Assembly: GCA_963930655.1 (NCBI GenBank)
Contig: OZ005613.1
Location: 16,190,501-16,254,500 of the forward strand
Length of the DNA: 64,000 nt
Direction: 5' to 3'
Origin: Myrica gale
Lineage: Eukaryota; Streptophyta; Magnoliopsida; Fagales; Myricaceae
Under the pieces are notes generated by a model that searched no databases, was not told where the DNA came from, and worked only from the letters and a program-made list of their open reading frames with translations. The position numbers were made by a program, and so were the translations under genes. Positions within the stretch are counted from its first letter, which is position 1; every line of letters begins with the position of its first letter. Shown here one piece after another: positions 1 to 11,900 of this stretch.

Positions 1-225
1 TTATGTGCAAAGCAAAAAGTCATCCATGCATATTTGTAAGTATGATACAAAAAGAAGGGGACTTTAATTTCATGTCACTGATCAAAAGCTTTCTAAACTT
101 AGTCCTTAGGAAACATAGAATCTAAAACAGAACACACCTATCTTAGGAGTACCGTGATCATCCACAAGCCACAACAGACCCCTGATATAGTCAGAGAGAT
201 GTCATTACCAATATCTGTTATGGAA

Positions 226-1624
226 TCAAATGTGGCAATTCCTCCTGGGGCCCTTCCCACGACGCTTGCCTTTAGCCAACTTGAATTTCCTTTTGGACTT
301 CTTCCCTACTCCACCAATGGGTTTTAAGGATCCCGTGCTCGGATTGCCATCGCCCATCTCCACGTCTAACAAATTAGAAAGAGAAAATAATTTCTTTTCA
401 GTTTATTACTGAGCAATATCACTTGGAGGGAAAAATTCAACTGAACTGGAAAAAGAAAACAGCTGCAGTTTAGCTTCTATCCTTTGCTTCTAAAAAATGC
501 TAAGGACACGAGAACTTAAGCTCCAGAAGATTGTTGTAAATGCATATTTCATGTTAGGGCTGTGCTAGGTGGTTGTCGAGAATTGTAAGTTTCTGTTAGG
601 GCTGTGCACGGTTTTTCAGAATGGGCTTGATGCAAAATCACAAAAGAACGCAGGAGACCACCAAACAAAGTAGCACAATTCATGCGAAGCTTCTATTCTT
701 CTGTGATTAGAAAGGGTATCATCAGACCTCTTCATATGAAACTACATACAGAAAATCACCCAATAAAATGGCAAAATGGAAATCCAATACCAACTATTTT
801 TGTACAAATTTCTTTTTTTGGATAAGTATTTTTGGACAACTTTCTTATAACCCAATCAATTAAAGATTGTGCTTTGCTGAACCAAAGGGTAATATTACCG
901 AAGATCCAAACACAAAGGATGAAATTAAAACTGTTAGAATCCAGGGACTATTTGGCAAATTAGCCACTATTTCAAATAATAGCTTATGGCCAAGAGTAGA
1001 TTACGAACATTTACACAATTCAGAATTATGATCTATACAAAAAAAGCATCAAAATCAAAATGTATTGGATTTGACATCAACTATTAGGAAAATTGGTACG
1101 CAAGTGAGTGTTGAAGACATGTAATCCAACTGAGGGCTGGAGGAAACATTCAAGTAGTAAAGTGGCGTAATATGAAGAGCAACTTGAACGCAGCTCCATA
1201 TATAGCTATATATATGAAACACTACAAAAGGACAGAAAGAGGCAGAGCAATTGGGCATGGAAACAATCAGCGCGGTAAATCCAATTACTGATGAGCTCGT
1301 ATAGACTATAGTATAGGAAATGGATATTGAGCAAATCAAGTTAAATCAATTATCGAGACGGTAAATAACATATAGTCGAGATGGGCATTTAAAGAGCTTA
1401 CCCGTGTTGTCAACTGGGGAAACTGTAGCAGTACCGGTATTGGTATTAGTACCCATAGCAGCGGTGGAATTCAGGGAAGGATTTGCGGGGAGCTTCGGGG
1501 CGGCGAGGGCAGCCTCTTGAGCAGCGAGCTTAGCAGCGTCTTTCGTGTCGTAGAAGGGCTCCACTATCTCTCTTCGGATTGCCCGAAGCCTCTTCTCTCT
1601 CTTCGACCTCAACGACTTCGCCAT
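226..1624 (-). CDS. LLPH: LLPH-like / DUF2423 ribosome-biogenesis protein, two exons
   Basis: Predicted 120-residue, very basic protein. Exon 1 is 1624-1402 and exon 2 is 365-226; the 5' splice site reads ACGG|GTAAGC and the 3' site TTGTTAG|ACGTGG, and the joined frame is open to a TGA at 226-228. The N-terminus MAKSLRSKREKRLRAIRRE is the hallmark of the LLPH/DUF2423 family (yeast YBL028C, human LLPH), small nucleolar proteins tied to large-subunit ribosome assembly. The last exon supplies the usual Lys/Arg-rich tail (KSKRKFKLAKGKRRGK). A linker of Ala, Pro, Thr and Asn residues joins the two conserved ends. The start is the first Met of the conserved motif, just inside a CT-rich leader. Function is inferred from the family; the plant members are little studied. 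Gene structure is well supported. Confidence 0.85.
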
Positions 1625-1637
1625 AGCTGTTCTTCTT

Positions 1638-1687
1638 CGCCTCTCTCTCTCTCTCTCTCTCCCTATTCGGTGGGGGCGTTAGGGTTT
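1638..1687 (-). promoter_or_regulatory. CT/GA-rich leader and telo-box upstream of the LLPH-like gene
   Basis: Directly 5' of the start codon (minus-strand gene) lies a CT microsatellite at about 1638-1660 (GA on the mRNA strand) and a TAGGGTTT motif at 1680-1687, which is the plant telo-box AAACCCTA on the coding strand. Telo-boxes are typical of ribosomal-protein and ribosome-biogenesis promoters, which agrees with the gene assignment. The motif is seen; its activity is inferred. Confidence 0.5.
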
Positions 1688-1799
1688 TATTTTCCAGAAT
1701 AGAAGAGGGTTTTGGTTAGTCGATCCACCTTGTAATTTATACCTTTTAACAGTTGGGGCCTGTTTGGAGTTTTCCTTATATACGGGAAAATATCCAAGG

Positions 1800-2185
1800 T
1801 ATATATGTATGGTCAAAAATGAAAAATCAATACCCTCACATTTCAATGTGTTTTATTATACCTTTCATGTTTAAACAACTAATTTCGCCCTTAAATTAAC
1901 CAAAATTCCCTTCTAAGATAAAATTGAAAAAAAAATACAAAATAACTTATAATTTAAAAATTAATAAGTATTAATTTTTATTTATATATCATTTTTATTT
2001 TTTCATAAAAATTTTAATATTTCTTATAATTTTATTTTGAAGAGACATTTAGGTCAATTTTTCATGTAGTTTAAAGGCTGAAATGAAGATTGATTATTTT
2101 TGAAACATAATGCTGTAATAAAATATATTAGAATTTGAGAGGTGTTATTGCTTTTTAAACATAAATATGAGGCCTATCATAAGGT
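1800..2185. mobile_element. Diverged AT-rich MITE-like inverted repeat
   Basis: The left arm (about 1825-1900) and the reverse complement of the right arm (about 2075-2170) share blocks such as CAATA-CC-CTCA-ATTT, TTTTATTA and ATGTTTAAA, so the segment can fold back on itself. There is no coding capacity. Arms are diverged and the ends cannot be fixed to the base. No other content is seen between the LLPH-like promoter and the LINE. Confidence 0.4.
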
Positions 2186-2199
2186 TTCCTTGTACTCTT

Positions 2200-4140
2200 T
2201 TTTTTCTAATCAACATTGTATTATTAACCAAAATTAGATCCATTCAAGGGGATCAAAACCCATGAACAGAGGAAAACCAGTCAGGATAACAAAAGGCATA
2301 CACCCAAAAAAAACTTCCTAGAAACAACTCACTTAGCCAAGAAAGCCGCACAAGAATTAGCTTGCCGTGAAACTTTTTGAAAAGCTCAACGATGGTGGTG
2401 CAATGTCATGTCACGAATGGCTTCAACAGTGTCTACCAAATCACCCTCTACTAGAAAGGAGGGGTCATTCACACCAATAATAAAAATGAGTGAGTCACTC
2501 TCAAAAAAATACTCTATCCAAGCCTCTGAAGCTTGTTTCCCCAGTTGCCATGCGAATAGCTAACAGTTCTGCCATAAAGGTAGGCATATGCGGAAAAATT
2601 TCAGAACGGGCCCACAGTACATTCCCAAGGTGGTCGCAGTAGATGCTGCAAGTGCCACATGAGAAGGGCGAATCGCAGTATTTGTATTAATCTTAACAAA
2701 TCCATTTGGTGGAGGAGTACAACATTTGAGCTCTTGTTTTGCTACTTCACGCCAAGCTACTAAGTGTTGTTTATGGCAACTTTGAACTGGGAGAAGAATA
2801 ATTTGGATTAACAGGAACGTTGTTGTGAACTACCTGCTTTTTGGTCATCCAAATGAGGTCCGTTGCTACCACTGCATACATCAAAAAAAGAATGTTGACA
2901 AATGGTTGAGGTTGAGCCTTCGGACTGGGTCTGATACCACCTTAATCCAATCCACAATTGATTGAAAGCCCAAAGCTATCAAATCCAGAGGCCATGGAGC
3001 TTGCTTCCACATGCAGCAAATATAAGGGCATTGTAAAAAAAAAAATGCTCTACGTTTTCCTCAGCAGCTGCACAAAAGGGGCAAAGAGCAAAATTTGGTG
3101 GAACATGTTGAAAGATTCTAGCTAAAACATACTGGGTAGAAGTGCATTTCATATCACCTGCCAAGGAAAGTGTTTTATTCGATCTGGTATTGTCAATCGC
3201 CAGAAAGCTTTCCACTCTTCACCCGATAGAATAGTCGGAGGAGTCGTCCGAGACTTAAGTAATTCCTTATGAGCAGTCTTAACTGAGAAGGTATTGTCCT
3301 TTGATAACAACCATCGAAGAAAATCTTGCTCAACATTCAGGGGAGGGGGCAATCGTAGGATGGCTTTTGCACTAGTCACATCACATACCTCTCTCATCAA
3401 GTTTTCATTCCATTGCAAGCTCTTCCGATGGAACAGAGCCTTTACCTTCAAATTGGGGTTAAAATCCCTGAATGACAACACGGTTTGGGTTTAAAAAATT
3501 CAATGTTTGGAACCCAAGGATCTCTCCAACAATCCAGATCTAAGTGAACACACCCACTGAGAAAATCAACCCCTTGGCTAAAAGAAGTTGAGTCTTCAAA
3601 ATCCCCTGACAAAACCAAGAACATGATATGGTGTAATTCGGCACACTAATAGCTTCGGAGCTACAGTATTTTGTACAAACAACTTTGACCCACAACTTGT
3701 CCCTTTGATTACAAATCTGCCACCCATGTTTAGATATTAGAGATCGATTATACTCATGAAACAGAAGAAAACTCAATCCTCCCAAGTTTTGGGCTAGCAA
3801 ATGGATGACCATGCACGAGGAACAAAATTTCGGATCCTATCTTGAGGGGAACCCCACCAGAATTTTCTGATTATGGAGTCAAGTTCCATACAATATTTGT
3901 TCGGCAGCAAGAAACTGGACATAATGTAAGTAGGTATGGCGGAAGCTACTGCTCGTATTAGGCAAGCACGCCCTGCTTGTGATTAAAGTTTCAATTCCCA
4001 ACTTGTAACTCGCTTCAGTAATTTCTCCTTAAGTTCTACTTAAGCTTGACGTTTAGAACGAGGAAAAATCAGTGGCAACCAAGATATTTTCCAGGGTGAG
4101 CGGAACGACCTATACCAAGAGACAAGGCCAAAGATTTCTG
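2200..4140 (-). mobile_element. Degenerate L1-type LINE, 5'-truncated, with zf-RVT and RNase H remnants
   Basis: Reading the minus strand from about 4140 downward gives the C-terminal part of a plant LINE ORF2 in several frames: a reverse-transcriptase tail (PLIFPRSKRQA, then GGLSFLLFHEYNRSLISKHGW at about 3780-3710), a zf-RVT zinc-binding region (FSVKTAHKEL ... EEWKAFWRLTIPDRIKHFPW at about 3300-3150, then FALCPFCAAAEENVEHFFF at about 3100-3030), and an RNase H-like start (PPPNGFVKINTNTAIRPSHVA at about 2725-2650). Many frameshifts and stops make it inactive. A T-tract at about 2196-2208 on the plus strand fits the poly-A tail, so this is the 3' end. The 5' half of the element is absent. Confidence 0.8.
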
Positions 4141-4420
4141 CAAGGGGCTGGTGTACATTTTTGCTAAAAGAGTCAACTGATTTTCTGAAGGTTGAGTGAT
4201 TGCCCTGACCAGCTCGCATATGATTGCCCTGATCAGCCGGCATAAGTACTGCCTTGTGATATTTTTCTGTGTCACTATTTGTGAGCCAGTAAATTGTTTC
4301 GTTGAAGACCACAAGAAGTACTAAAATTTCCAAAATTAAAAAAAAAACACATTTCTTTGGGGTTAATTAAGAGTTTTACTATATATATATATTGGTTAAG
4401 CAAATCATAAAAATAAAAGG

Positions 4421-4917
4421 AAAAATTATACTTATCACCCTCAAACTACCATACAATTTTCATTTTGCACCCCAAGGTATCACTTTTGTCATATTTCACC
4501 CTCAAACTACCATGCCCCAACAATTTGCATCCCTTGTCTAATTTATGTCAATTTAGACGGAAAACCAATCAGGTGAGTCTCACGTGACTTTTTCCCACCT
4601 GATCTTCCCTTTTTGTCAAAGTGATAATTACACTTATCACCCTCAAACTACCATGTTGTTTTCATTTTGGACTCTCAAACTACCATATTTATTTTCACTT
4701 TGCACCCTCAAACGAAGGGGCAAAATGGGAAGATCAAGTGAAAAAAAAGTTACATAAGACGCATGTAATTAGTTTTCTGTTTAAATTGACAAAAATTATG
4801 GACGGAAGGTGCAAACTATTGGGGCATGGTAGTTTGAGCGTGAAATGTGACAAAAATGGTACTTTGGGTGCAAAGTGAAAAATGCATGGTAGTTTGAAGG
4901 TGATAAGTGTAACTACC
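4421..4917. mobile_element. MITE with ~28-bp terminal inverted repeats (CACCCTCAAACTACCAT family)
   Basis: The left end (TTATACTTATCACCCTCAAA, then CTACCAT) is repeated in inverse form at the right end (4880-4915, ATGGTAGTTTGAAGGTGATAA) with few mismatches. The same motif recurs internally at 4627-4655 in direct orientation and in several degenerate copies, as if one element end were duplicated or an element nested in a relative. No coding capacity. A related element lies at 61744-62110. The stretch 4140-4420 before it and 4918-5266 after it shows nothing recognisable beyond AT-rich DNA and the FKBP13 3' region. Confidence 0.65.
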
Positions 4918-5266
4918 CCAAAATAAAACTAAATTGGTACTAGAATACAATAACTATTCTCCCTAGTTGTTCTTTGTTCTATAAATAAGAACGAACCTTC
5001 TAAGCAGGACACAAAGCTGCATAAACTCTCCTCGCGCATAAGTTTGGGTTTGTCATAAGATTCGCACATCCCAATGGGTTTATCAACTACTGTTGTACAA
5101 TGGTCTTCTTGGTTCTCCAGCGCTTGACCAATGAGTACAAGCATGGGTGAGTAGTGAGTTCCATTCTTTTGGCCTTATATTTAACATAAACGATCAAATT
5201 TGAAAAAATCCAAAAAAACTCAATAAATTTAGACACTCTGGCTCTGTGGCTTGTGGCTACTAGTTC

Positions 5267-6719
5267 TCATCCCTTGCCAATGAACTCCACATCAAACAGG
5301 AGAACCGAATCTGGAGGAATAATACAAGAACCTGCAACATAAATTAAGAACTTAAAAGCATAAGATCGATAATGCCATTGATAAATCAAACTACTAACAA
5401 ATGGAAGGAAAAGAATGACTGAAATTGTCTCCAAAAGTGACTTCTTACCTCCTCTGCAACCAGCTCCTCTCGTGCCATATGCCAGTTCTGGAGGAAGCTT
5501 TAGTGAGCGTTTTCCCCCTACATAAAGCAGGGCAGGTTAAACCTTAAACAGGAGGTGGCGGTAATTTATTGCTAAGATAGAATGGAACTTTTAGGGATTC
5601 TCTCTCTTAGTACCAGCAAGCATGGGAGGGACTCCATCACCTCCTAGAATGCCTTGGTCCCAGCCCTTGATGACCTATGAGATCCATGAAACTAAACCTT
5701 TGAGAATGATCATGTTCACCAAGTCAAATCACCAACCAGCAAAAAAAGGGTTTTGCTCCAACCAATCACAAGATGATTACAATTAAGTGAGCAGATGGAA
5801 ACTAATCATTTAAGGGTGCCTATCAATCCTGAAAAAGGTCTAGCAGATGACTGTGATCTCCAAGTGTTTGACACCTACCTCACCAACGCCAACGCGAAAT
5901 GTAAGAGGCTTTCCACGATCATAGCTGCTGTCGAAAACTTTCCCATTCTCCAACTTGCCAACGTAATGTGCCTGTTCAACAGTTCGGTGAGGGAAGAAAT
6001 TTTTTCCACTTTACGACATACATAAAGCATTTATACAGATTCTAAAACCCGGTGTTTAGGCACTTGATCTCAGCGGACCGTCCCTATATAAGAGGTCCAT
6101 TGACGGAATGCTTCCATATCGTTCACTTGGTCCGGAGGTCGTACAAGAAATATACGAAATGCACTGATAAAGATTCTCTAAGGCCCAGAGATCAGGTAAT
6201 TAAGCACTACGGGGAGAGGGAAAACGGGCTCCAAAACCATCATACAGCTGACAGCAGCTTGATAGCCCTCCCTTGGCTCCCTAGAATGCTCATATTTTGA
6301 TATCCTCATAATCTACTAGCTTACAGTAGAAACAGAGAGTTGTATGTGACCTTAATCAGCTGTCCCTTGGCAGCCTCGGGGCCAGTTCCCACAACTTTAT
6401 CACAAAAAGCAAGGCCTGATGGAACTACAGTAAGTTCACACGGAGGCGCGTTCACTGTTGCACTGGCTTCTGGTTGAGAGAGAACATCAAATAAGCTGAC
6501 ACAGAAGCCGAAACCAAGTGCCTCCCTTCGGCTGAGTAGAGATGGGCTCGCATCTTGTTGAGGTACAGGAGGGGCAGAGCTATTCTGGGGCTGGCTTGAG
6601 AAACTGATTTTAGATGCTTGTGTTGAATCAGAATTTTTCAGGAATAATCTTGTTTTCGGTGTGCTACACTTTCTGGGGTTCAGAGTCCCAACTGAAAATG
6701 TCAGTGAACTCATCTCCAC
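5267..6719 (-). CDS. FKBP13: Chloroplast thylakoid-lumen FKBP-type peptidyl-prolyl isomerase FKBP13
   Basis: Five exons: 6719-6351, 5971-5879, 5674-5614, 5517-5449 and 5331-5267, all with GT-AG introns and matching phases, encode 218 residues. Residues about 1-75 form a bipartite transit peptide: a Ser/Thr-rich stromal part, then a twin-arginine signal ([10 protein letters not shown]) and an Ala-X-Ala cleavage site (EASA), as expected for a Tat-imported lumen protein. The mature part has the FKBP core ([65 protein letters not shown]). The two cysteine pairs that make FKBP13 redox-regulated are present: [15 protein letters not shown] near the mature N-terminus and GAGCRGGSC near the C-terminus. 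Known FKBP13 interacts with the Rieske protein precursor and is switched by thioredoxin; here that is inferred from the family. MEMSS could start at either Met. Confidence 0.93.
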
Positions 6720-7772
6720 TCAACCAACCACAGACATAAAAACAGTATAGGCGTCTGCAAGAATAAAAAGCGGGACAATGATCCAATGCTATCGAATTTC
6801 CAACCTAGTAGGCATCAAATGGGCTAGCCTAGCCCAAATGGGCCCACTGTGGCCCATTAGGAGCCAGAATTGCTCAAACTTTTCCAATGTGGACTTCGTA
6901 GATGAAAAAATTTAGACGACTGAGTGGGGAATAAATGTCTACGAAAACGAAAAAAGGGGAAAGATGGTGAGTCGTGAAGCTTTCATGAAGGCAATTTTCA
7001 ATGGTCGTAACTTGTTTATAACAAGAGAATATTTTTGTTTTCTGGAGAGCAGAACGGGGGAAATATTATTGCTAAAGCTAAAACTATTGCCAGGAAACAG
7101 GGGAACTGTACCCCTCGATGTGATCACTTACTAAGCTTGGATGGAAAGCATACAACAAGCACTTTCAGGGGATATATCACTGGAAGTTCAATTTTTTATT
7201 AGTACAGCTCGATCAAGTTGTCTCCCAAGTAATGATAAAAGAAGCAGATCAAAATAGAAGATTGCTCGAAACAAGCTTCAGTTAAAGGAAGAAGAATAAA
7301 TACGCTTCTTTAGAGGTACATTGATATGTAAGCTTAAGAGTTCGCACTCAATATGTAGCACAGCTATTTGGACACATGAATCAAGACTACGAGTTAGTCT
7401 GCCTGAGAATGTCAGCATCCACTGCCTCTCAAGATTGAACCGTCATTGATGATCTCCCAGTCTTCCGGTTAGCTTTCACATATTTATGGCAGTAGTCTCT
7501 CCCAAATGTGGCATTTCAAAGCTTTGGTCTGTGCTACAGAGTATAAGCTATACAAAACTCCTTTTCCTTTTACTTCTTATTCCACTTCATCTATTCAAGA
7601 ACTAAAAGAATTGCAGAGAACTTGTGATGACACTTGTCAATTTCCACTGTCAGGTCGAGAAGTACTGAAGCTCAACCTGTGTATATTTTGTCGTTGGCAA
7701 GTCAATTCAATAACCCAAGGACAGATAAAATAGTGACCTTTCTGTTACCGGCTTCTGATAAAACTGGAGCCC
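6720..7772. other. Intergenic region with site II-like TGGGCC/GGCCCA motifs near the FKBP13 start
   Basis: Between FKBP13 and the PPR remnant there is no supported gene. At about 6817-6862 a cluster of GGGCTAGCC, TGGGCC and GGCCCA hexamers lies roughly 100-145 bp upstream of the FKBP13 start; such site II elements are common in promoters of nuclear genes for organellar and housekeeping proteins. The rest (6900-7770) holds only short open frames without recognisable features. Confidence 0.4.
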
Positions 7773-8971
7773 CTACTGCCCTTCCTTCCAATTTTCTTTG
7801 GCCATTAATTTCCTCAACCTCTCTGCCTCATCCCACTTTTCACCCAAAACATACAAATCAGAAATAATGGTATAAACACCTCCATCATTCTCTGGCTTTA
7901 CCATCGTCAAAACCTGATCAATTACTTTTTCGGCCGTGTCAAATTGCTTATGCTCCCTACAAGCTGACAAGAAGGAACCCCAGACAACAATATTGGGTGC
8001 AGCTCTCATTGTTCTAATAATCTGATAGGCTTCCTCTAACAGCCCCGCCTTACCCAGTTTTAATCGTAATGTTGGATTCTCGGCTCCAAACCACATTCTT
8101 CAATCATCTTGAAATATATACGACCCTTCTCGACTAGTCCGGTATGCACACATGCACTAAGAATGCCTGTAATTGTCCATTCGTTGGGTATTGCACCAGC
8201 ATTTTGCATCATCTCAAACAAAGATAATGCTTCTTTACTGAAGCCATGGTGTGCAGACCCACAAATCAACTCAGTCCAAGCCATGACGTTCTTTTCTAGC
8301 ATTAATGCAAAAATCCGGCATGCGTTCTTCATAAAGCGGCATTTGGCATACATGTCAACCAAAACTGTACCAAGTTCCACATTTAACTCCCACCCATTCT
8401 TCGCGATAAAACCGTGGACTGATCTCCCAACAAGCAATCCAAAAGAACCCATGTGGGCAAATCCCGACAGAACTGACCCTACAGTTACCTCATCAGGTGT
8501 TGAACTCCCAGTCGCCAACATATCTCGAAAGAGCGACAAACAAAGCTCATAATCACCACTACTCACGTACGCAGCTATCATGGCAGACCATGATGCGATA
8601 TCCCTCAGTGGCATTTCCTCAAAAACTCCGCGTGTTCTCTCCACATCCCCATACCTCGAATACCCAGAGATCATCGTATTCCACGTGACTGTATTTCTCT
8701 CCGTCAATTCATCAAACAGCGCACAAGCATTCTCAAACGAGGCAACAACATAAGCATGCAGGAGAGAAGTGGCGACATAGACGTGATAACTGAAACCAAT
8801 TTTGACAATGTGAGCATGGAGGTGTTGGATAACCGCCGGTCCGCCGGGCTCTCCAACTGGGTATAAGCTTTTATCGTGAAGAGTAGTGAGAAACTATCAA
8901 TCGGGACAGATAAGTGATGCATCTTTGAAAACAGGTATAAGGCTTTGTGAGAAGAAGAGGCATTTTTTATA
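7773..8971 (-). pseudogene. Pentatricopeptide-repeat (PPR, E-class) pseudogene
   Basis: The minus strand reads as a PLS-type PPR protein with E/E+ motifs, an RNA-binding class that acts on organellar transcripts. Recognisable repeats include NTVTWNTMISGYSRYGDVE, RDIASWSAMIAAYVSSGDY, NVMAWTELICGSAHHGFSKE, then the E-region (KAGLLEEAYQIIRTM, VVWGSFLSACREHKQF, YTIISDLYVLGEKWDEAERL). The reading frame is broken: a frameshift near 8845 separates SLLFTIKAYTQLESPAD from VIQHLHAHIVKIGF; a stop plus frameshift near 8060-8055 interrupts the PRIQHYD / GKAGLLEEA junction; and a further shift near 7775 separates the last conserved residues. In-frame stops precede the first Met, so the N-terminal half is missing. 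Sequencing errors could explain one break but not the whole pattern. Confidence 0.8.
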
Positions 8972-11900
8972 GCTAATGCCTATGAGTTAATGCTTTTGAT
9001 GGACCACGAAACCAAGTGATTACTGGGTTTTTGTAGGTAATTGGAAAGACTGACTAGCATGGCTTGTCTCCTTAATGATTTAGTTTTCATTCAAAAAATA
9101 ATGTATCAAATTTACATCCCTGAGGCACCAAAATTTTTACTACCAAGTCTAGTAAAATTTACATGTTCTGGCAGACATCAGTATTAGGCCACTAAAACGG
9201 TCTACTAAAGAGCGTTCCGGTTTTGTTTACCAAATTTTATATGACAAGGGACCAAGAACTAAAAGGTTATCTGCAGACTGCAGGCAGACCACGTTGAAGT
9301 AATAGAGTGGATGGCCTAATCTTTACTTATAGCGTATGATATGTCCAATTGGTTACATAAAGTATGAAAAAAAAGCAAAAATAAATAAATTGTGGTTTGG
9401 TACCTTTATATGCAGGCTTTATCTTACTTCCCCAAACAATTGTCTGGAAAAGAAAAAGAAAAAAAATACTTGTGCAATGTTTAGGAACGGGTTACAAGTA
9501 TCAGGAATGCCCATTCTGCACTTCAGAGACGTTGTGGCTAGGCCTTCATTTCACATACTCGAATCCTACCGCACCGTGTTACTATTTATCTTCTAACAAA
9601 ACTAAACAAAAGAGGAAGTAATCAGCTGAACAATCCTTTCGGGACGTAACTATGAGAGCATCCATATTGCAGAATGTCTGATTTAAGTAAAAGTTTACTG
9701 TATACTGAGCGAACTCATCACCACAGTAAGTATGTCTAAATAATGGTAAAAACGGTGCCGGTTTTACCGATAAGGATTACACGGTAAGTTGGTAACTGAC
9801 CTACTGTGTAACTATATGTGCTGGGCCCTATTGGGCTTTTTTTTAGGTTTTTTTTAATTAAGATAAGACACAATGGTATTGACTTGATATAGATGGAATC
9901 ATGGAATAAAGTCACAAACCGACAACAATGGTGGGCTCGGTGACGTCGACGACGACATACTAGGTGAGCCAGTAGAGAGAGAGGGGGGGGGGGGGGGGGG
10001 GGGCGCGACACGACGGGTAGGGAGAGAGGAGAGGCATGACACCATTTGAAGCTGTCGCCTGTCGCCGATCTCTTTAGCGAATAATAAGTCAGTAGGTGGT
10101 GGCCAACTTTAGTCTTTTTTTTTTTTCTCTCAACTACGTCTCTTGTTCTCCACAAGAAGTACACTCTTAACATATGAATCCTTTTAGCTTGTGTGTATTC
10201 AAACCGTCAAACTCGACGGTTGCCTAAATTGGAGGGCCTGAATCGGGCTCCACCCCTTTGACTCTTGGTAGGAGAAAGTGATACGTGGTATGATAGTGAG
10301 ACAACCACATCAGTCACTCTCTCATTATTTTGGTTTAACAAACCATTTACAACACGACACGTGTAAATCTCAACCTCCATATAAAAACAAATTTGAAGCA
10401 ACTTTTGCCACTCCCATTTTATCAATCGATTAGCTAGAGACCTTACAGACGAATATTTCGAGCCCATGGGAGCATACTCATCAATAAACACATTTTATTC
10501 AGCATGAAAAATAAATAAATAAATAAACGGGTACAAGTCCCATCCACTCAAAATCACATGGGAGTAAGCTTTTATCATCGTTGAGTCAGTCCGGTTGGGT
10601 GGGATCCTTTGGTTTTCACAAACTTACAGGCAACATGGGACGCGACTTGTTTGGATCAAAATTTTATGGATTTTAAGGTTGACACAAAATGATATAACCA
10701 AACAACAAAAGTCAAGTAAATGGGTTATCTAGTCAAAGTAGAAGCAGTACTAGTGCTGATCAGTATATAATTATCTTCATAGTTTCTTCATTTTACAATG
10801 TGCATGCATTTTCATGTACATATCCATTTGATGACGTGTAGCTTTGGTTATTAGCTTCGACACTTCATGTCCCATCCCATCCTTTCAAATTTTCTGCAAA
10901 AATGGAAAAACGCCATCATCAGCTCGTAGTTTTCTTTTGTTGTTTCTTTTACTTCATATATCTACCGCTCTTAGACTTGCAAGACAAGGGCAACTTGATG
11001 TCTCAAGAGTCTCGTATATATTCAAACTTCGAAAAGGTTGATCTCTTCTGTTGCATGCATTATTAAGTTCTTTTTCCAAAAGCTTTTGCTAGCTAGTTTT
11101 CCTTGATTTAATTTCTTGGCGATCATAGTTGCAAGACATTGGCAAGATTAAGAAATCCAAACATGGGAGAAAGTATTAGGTCCTGTATATATACACACAC
11201 ACGTAATACACACACAGTATTCATGCTGTATACCAAAACCCAGCCGACAAAAAAAAGAATTAAATAATTTTCAAACCTAAGAGCTTGGCAAACCTTGAAG
11301 AATAACCATAACCTGAAGTACCACACTAGCTAAGTACAAAAAGAACACTAAGCCCTTGCGGGAAAACAATTAGACTTTTGCCAATAGAAAATTTGGGAAA
11401 TTTTGGCATTTAACAAATTAAAGCAATTGACAAGAAAGGAAATATGATATATAGGCAAAAAGACATGCACCCTATGAGAAGAAAATGAGTGAGGGTAAAA
11501 ACGAGGCATTGACACATTGATAACTTGACAAGTGGAGATAATCAAGCTTGTTCAGCTTTTGCAAATAGAAAAACTTAAAAGGGATCATCATGGAAAACCG
11601 TCGGTACGATTACTATATTTCAAAAGAATGTATTACGGAATTGTGGTCCACAGTCCTTAATGATAGTAGACAGTTACCCGCTTAACACTCCCAAGGCCCA
11701 CCCGTTAAACATGGGACAAAAGCCTAATTTTACTTAGACCCCTCCCAATAAAAAAAGAAAAAGAAACACCCCTGTCGATTATTGGACATCATGCTGCAGC
11801 CACGAAATTTGTAAGACAACACAGAGCAATTGGAAGACCAAGCGTGTCCATTGCTCATATCTAACGTTCTTTTGCATCCATATAACGCTCTTGTTATAGC

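Noticed and set aside
230..412. Plus-strand open frame of 60 codons
   Set aside because: It is the antisense of the LLPH-like second exon, whose minus-strand reading matches a known family.
8109..8688. Plus-strand open frames of 147 and 63 codons
   Set aside because: Antisense of the PPR sequence; composition is that of reversed PPR repeats.
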